In this document: piece by piece, positions 44,290-64,000 of the stretch
Position numbering within the stretch: the first letter of the stretch is position 1
Layout of the letters: every line of letters starts with the position of its first letter
Origin: Batillaria attramentaria
Lineage: Eukaryota > Mollusca > Gastropoda > Batillariidae
Direction of reading: 5' to 3'
DNA: 64,000 nucleotides
Assembly: GCA_018292915.2 (NCBI GenBank)
Contig: JACVVK020000219.1
Location: 417,501 to 481,500, forward strand
Translations under genes and position numbers: made by a program
Notes under the pieces: model-generated
The model's input: the letters and a program-made list of their open reading frames with translations, nothing else
Databases searched by the model: none
What the model was told of the DNA's origin: nothing

Positions 44290-44862
44290 TACGCCAAAAG
44301 TATAAAAGCGACAACATCCAAAATTCACTTCGTTGAGAGTCCGTATTCATGCTATCTATGTCCAAAAAATGGAGTGGTTTAGGTAAATATTACGCCTTTA
44401 AACGCCAGAAAGCCACTTTTTCTGAAAAGGGCGATAACTCGCAAATCATGTGTGCAATCGTACCTGGATCGGGCCTTCTATTCAACAATCTTGATTCATT
44501 TAGAAATCCCAAATTTGAAATCGATCGGTTCAGTATTTTCGGAGAAATAGGCATCTGAACTGGGTTCACATGCAATGTCAACTCAGGCTCGGTTTACATG
44601 AAAACTATAAGAGCGACCATTTTCTAGTAGTGATTCTGTTCAGAGTCCGTATTCAAGCTATCTACTGCCAAAAAATTGAGTGATTTAAATAAATATTACG
44701 CCTGTACACGAAAGACAACCAACTTGTCTCAAAAGGGCGATAACTCCCAAATCACTTAAGCAATCATCACACGCTTGAATCGTCTAATGTAACATTTTGA
44801 TATATTTGGATACCCCAAATTTGAAGCCATTCGGTTGAGTATTTTCGAAGAAACGGGCCTGG
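44290..44862 (+). repeat. Diverged two-copy ~300-bp tandem duplication
   Basis: Both halves contain GAGTCCGTATTCA, TAAATATTACGCCT, AAAGGGCGATAACTC, CCCAAATTTGAA and GAGTATTTTCG/CAGTATTTTCG at matching spacing. Confidence 0.65.
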
Positions 44863-45151
44863 ACACAATTCACACACGCACGCACACACATCCGCACAGA
44901 CGGCACTCACTGAGGAGGAGAAGTGCGTTCGGAACACCATACGCGTCAGCATCGATGACGCAAGTTTTCTTACGTCATTGTCAGAGTTACACTTGCAAAA
45001 TCGTCTCTGCGGGAGATCGGCAGTGACGTGCGTTTGTACCACAGATGCTTGCCTATGAACGTGGAAATTTTAGCCCGTCCTATTATGTTGTTTCCATTAC
45101 TATGGAAACAACATAAAAACCCCCAAACTTCTCAAAATTCCTAAGCGTAGC

Positions 45152-45298
45152 ATGAAAACTGCCGGAGAGCGCCGATTCAGCTGCTCAGCCCCGACTGTGT
45201 GGAACTCCTTGCCATTCAAACTCCGCCTTCAACCCTCACTGCCCCGGTTTAAATCCCATATGAAGACATTTCTCTTCAGTCAAGCTTTCAGTAGGTAA
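45152..45298 (+). mobile_element. C-terminal fragment of a LINE-type ORF
   Basis: The open frame reads ERRFSCSAPTVWNSLPFKLR then PSLPRFKSHMKTFLFSQAF, a motif string typical of the extreme C-terminus of invertebrate LINE reverse-transcriptase proteins (SFSxAAPxLWNSLPxxLR...FKSxLKTxLF). No upstream RT domain remains. Confidence 0.6.
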
Positions 45299-45368
45299 CG
45301 TATGTCAATTCTGTTTGTGTGTACCTTGATCAATTGATGTCGCTGCTCCTGCCACGTTGTATGGAGTG

Positions 45369-45485
<117 letters not shown>

Positions 45486-46218
45486 TTAAAAAACAACAAT
45501 TACTTTGTACACTTGGAAAGCAGTGCTCTAAACCTAAACAAACCTATGTATTATCGCTATTATTAAGTTATTATTGTTTATAATTATGCAAGATAGCACT
45601 GTTTTCCTTTTGAATGCATCTGATTGGAAAACTATTGTGCAGCCATTACAGACACTTCTTCGATCACTCGATCAAATTCGCTCCGTCCAAACAATACACC
45701 TGACTTGTTTTAAAGTAATGCCTTGGGACGACGTACCTTGTCCTTCAAGGCTGTGTTTCAGAAACTGACAGACGGTACGCGACTCGCTCCAAGCGACCTA
45801 AACTAAAGAGTACAGTCTTATCTTGCTTGTTATGTCATGTGTACAGGCGTACGTTGCCCCAAATCTGGGTTGTGCGAGGTCATGTACTCTGTCTTTCGAC
45901 CATTCAGCTGTCAGCACCCAGGAAAGAAAATTCCCCTTGGTGGATGTAGCAGGTGACTTCGTCAAGATTAAATTAGGCTATTCCATGATCACGAGGCTTC
46001 ACAAACGACAGCTTATCTTTCTGAAAGGTTGCACATTGTAAGTGCGCCTGTACGCTCGAAATATTGTATCTTAATAATAATAATAATAATGATTTGGGGT
46101 GGGGTGAGGGAGTTAAATTCTAAATTACAACAATGCACGAAAAATATATATATAACAGCGTCATAGTGTTTAAAAATAAGTTTAACCTATTATTTTTGTG
46201 TAACGTGCATCCTTTTTG

Positions 46219-46278
<60 letters not shown>
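46219..46278 (+). repeat. (CA)n microsatellite
   Basis: About 60 bp of CA downstream of VL-B. Confidence 0.9.
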
Positions 46279-46281
<3 letters not shown>

Positions 46282-46681
46282 GATCAAAACGCGACATCAC
46301 ACGTAATTTCAAATCAACGAATGTTTGTGCGCATCGATTACGGACTAGTTTATTCTTGTGTTTGGACATTCCCATCGTACGTAGAAGAGGCCCTGCATGT
46401 TTCTCATTGCAAGTTTGGTAAAAATGGTCGTATGATGAAATAGCGATTGCAGATCGAAAGTAAGTGAATGTCATAATAAAGAACACTTATGTGAACTTAT
46501 TTGTCTGCGCTGGACAGGATTTACATGGGACGATTTTTCATTTCAGTGAATTTTGTTTGGTTACAATGGTCGTCTCACGGAATACCGATTGCAACGACCT
46601 TCACTGAAGACCGGTCGAAAGTAAGTGTGTGTAATACTAAAGAACAATGAGGCGAACTTATTTGCCTGCGCTAGACATGAT

Positions 46682-56669
<9,988 letters not shown>

Positions 56670-56934
56670 GTCTTGTATCGTCAAAAAATACCTGCTTGAG
56701 GTCCCCAGATGAACAAAAACCAACTAGTTCTGCTGGGACAAACTGTTTTGACTGCGTTGAAAGATATTGCAGATTGCGTCAATGTTTCTAATAGTGGAAA
56801 GGATTCGTGACAAACTTTGACCTACGGTTGACATCTAAAGATAACCTTACGCAAAAGTCTGGCTCATGTACATGACATTGTGTAGTTTACTCGGTCAAAA
56901 TACAAAATACAAAACTCAATCGCTACTTGTTTTA

Positions 56935-57290
<356 letters not shown>

Positions 57291-57762
57291 TATCATGAAT
57301 CATTGCCAAAGATATTTATACACATTCACACACACACACAGATGTACATATTACAGGTAATCCCAAAACAACACTGAGATTGCTTGTGAACTTGAAACAT
57401 TTACACATTAATGTACATTCAAATACTTTAAACAACAAACAGCATGGTCAACTCCAACATGACCCTTCCAACAGCCCAGGTTACGTGAATAAATCATGTA
57501 TATGTCTAGAGTTGGCAGAATTGTGAGCGTCTATGTAGAGAGTGAAACAAAATCGGACAGAGTCAATTCGACGCGCACTTTACTTGGGGCGAATTTGTGT
57601 GTCTGTGAATTTCATAAAGTAGTAATAGACGACTCCCCCCGTGACAAATGCCCCTCCCCTTTGCTCTGCCGTGCATTGGCAAAACGTCCTCCATGACGTC
57701 ATGTTATGGGAAAAGGGTTGGTTTCAAGATGAAAGAGGTTGACGTTTTGGTCTCTTTCCTCA

Positions 57763-58168
57763 AATAATAATAATAATAATAATGAATATTGTATAGGCGC
57801 TTTACCCAGTTTCATGAATTTTCTCAAAGCGCCGTGAACGGAACCCAACACGCACGCTCGCGTGAATCACACACATTGTGTCACACACTGGACATAAACA
57901 CATTACAATCACGTGGTGCGAAGGGTCAGCTCAGCTATTTAAATTTCTGAATTTAGAATTGCATTTCTTTTTCAGATTTCGTGGACTGAACATTTCCAAA
58001 GCAGAGGGGGAGGAAGCCGGAGTACACGGCGAGAACCCCCGACGATCGGCCCGAATGAACGGTGCCACATACGAGAAGGAAAAATTCGTTGCCCCGAGTG
58101 GGACTCGAATCCCTGACCTCCAGCACTGGTGACAAGTCTCTTAACCACTAGACCATCTACCGCCCCCG
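57763..58168 (-). mobile_element. SINE-2, full length, flanked by ~70-bp direct repeats
   Basis: The (AAT)n tail through the head GGTAGATGGTCTAGTGG. The sequences on either side (57697-57766 and 58168-58233) match each other over about 70 bp with a few differences. Confidence 0.8.
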
Positions 58169-58430
58169 TTATAGAAAAAGGGTTGGTTTCAAGATGAAAG
58201 AGATTGACGTATTGGTCTCTTTCCTCAAATGACGTCACTGAACTTACTGCTTTCTTTCCATGCTCCAGTCATATCAAACTACGTCTACTGCCCTCTTTGT
58301 AGTGTCTGGCAAAAGGTTAGCCAGACGATACCATGTGTTGTGCTCATTATGCAGCGGGACGCGATTGGCTGAATTCTGGGGGCTCGACCCTTTTGATTGA
58401 CAGGAATGGAGTCGTCCATTGCTTTCATTT
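58168..58430 (-). repeat. Interspersed repeat K, VL-A/VL-B intergenic
   Basis: A reversed copy (TTCCTCAAATGACGTCACTG, GGGACGCGATTGGCTGAATT). Its first 70 bp are repeated on the other side of the adjacent SINE-2. Confidence 0.65.
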
Positions 58431-58587
58431 CTGTGATTCATATCAACCTTCATGAAACAGTAACAGCCGTAAAAGAAAGCGAAGTGTCTCGGTTTCACAG
58501 TGTCAAATCGACGCACTTTTTAACAAGTTTTTTTTTTTTTTTTTTTAAACACGCGACAAAAGAAATTTTCATTTTAATTTTATAAAG

Positions 58588-58891
58588 AAAGTGCGGCGAA
58601 TTTTCATTTCTGTGAATTTGATCAAAGCGGAATAGCACGCTTTTTTACATGAGGCGAATTTTCGTTTCTGTGAATTTGAGCAAGAGAGTGAATTAACGCG
58701 TTCTTTTTACATATGTCGAATTTCCATCTCTGTAACCTTCATGGAGTAATAATCGCCTTCATTTCTGTAAAATTCACAAAGAGTGTCGGAACTTTTAGAC
58801 AGGGCAAGTTTTCATTTCTGAAAATTTCATCAATTCAGTGAATTAGCGCGCTCTTTTCACATACGGCGATTTTTCATTTCTGTAAATTTCA

Positions 58892-58895
<4 letters not shown>
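58588..58895 (-). repeat. Tandem degenerate copies of the VL-A terminal-exon end
   Basis: The plus-strand motif GGCGAATTTTCATTTCTGTG, the complement of the codons around FTEMKIRP, recurs with changes near 58588, 58646, 58713, 58755, 58801 and 58861, then in the exon itself at about 58910. Some copies also carry the following CATGGAGTAATAATCGCC. Another copy is at 57587-57628. Confidence 0.75.

Positions 58896-64000
<5,105 letters not shown>

Overview
The window is nuclear DNA from an animal, most likely a gastropod mollusc. It shows small exons with GT-AG introns, long microsatellites ((CA)n, (GA)n, (CAA)n), tRNA-derived SINEs, inverted-repeat DNA elements, and genes of the FREP (fibrinogen-related protein) / VIgL lectin family, best known from gastropod haemolymph. 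I could not name the species. Exon ends were set by hand from splice signals and phase arithmetic; expect errors of 1-2 bases where homopolymers adjoin a junction.

Plus strand, 1-35,064: one long gene, here 'U1', cut off at its 5' side. Exon 1 (1-133) is followed by a 24.9-kb intron packed with repeats, then ten more exons from 25,044 to a stop at 34,191 and an AATAAA at 35,059. It encodes about 790 residues: a conserved-looking but unrecognised N-terminal half, then a long Glu/Lys/Asp/Thr-rich, probably disordered tail. Exon 3 lacks one base relative to an open frame.

Minus strand, 37,504-64,000: a head-to-tail array of three VIgL genes. VL-A (58,892 to beyond 64,000) shows the coiled-coil exon and all fibrinogen (FBG) exons. 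VL-B (56,669 down to 46,682) is complete: nine exons, 526 residues, order signal peptide, Ig1, Ig2, coiled coil, FBG. VL-C (41,294 down to 37,504) has the same signal peptide and Ig exons, but its last exon runs into a long coiled coil of 39-residue repeats and a cysteine-rich tail instead of FBG. A 76-bp insertion with an 11-bp target duplication breaks its frame. U1 and VL-C are convergent.

The most unusual structure is at VL-A and VL-B. Short tandem arrays flank the terminal FBG exon and are built from that exon's own ends. In VL-A the intron holds five ~150-160-bp units, each with the acceptor region and first codons; downstream there are about six copies of the last codons. VL-B has a related duplication at its 3' end. 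These could act as substrates for local recombination or gene conversion in a family known to diversify (inference).

The rest is repeats: about twenty copies of one tRNA-derived SINE (SINE-1), three other SINE groups, at least nine inverted-repeat (MITE or foldback) families, minisatellites, two LINE 3' fragments and many microsatellites. No rRNA, functional tRNA or CRISPR array was found.
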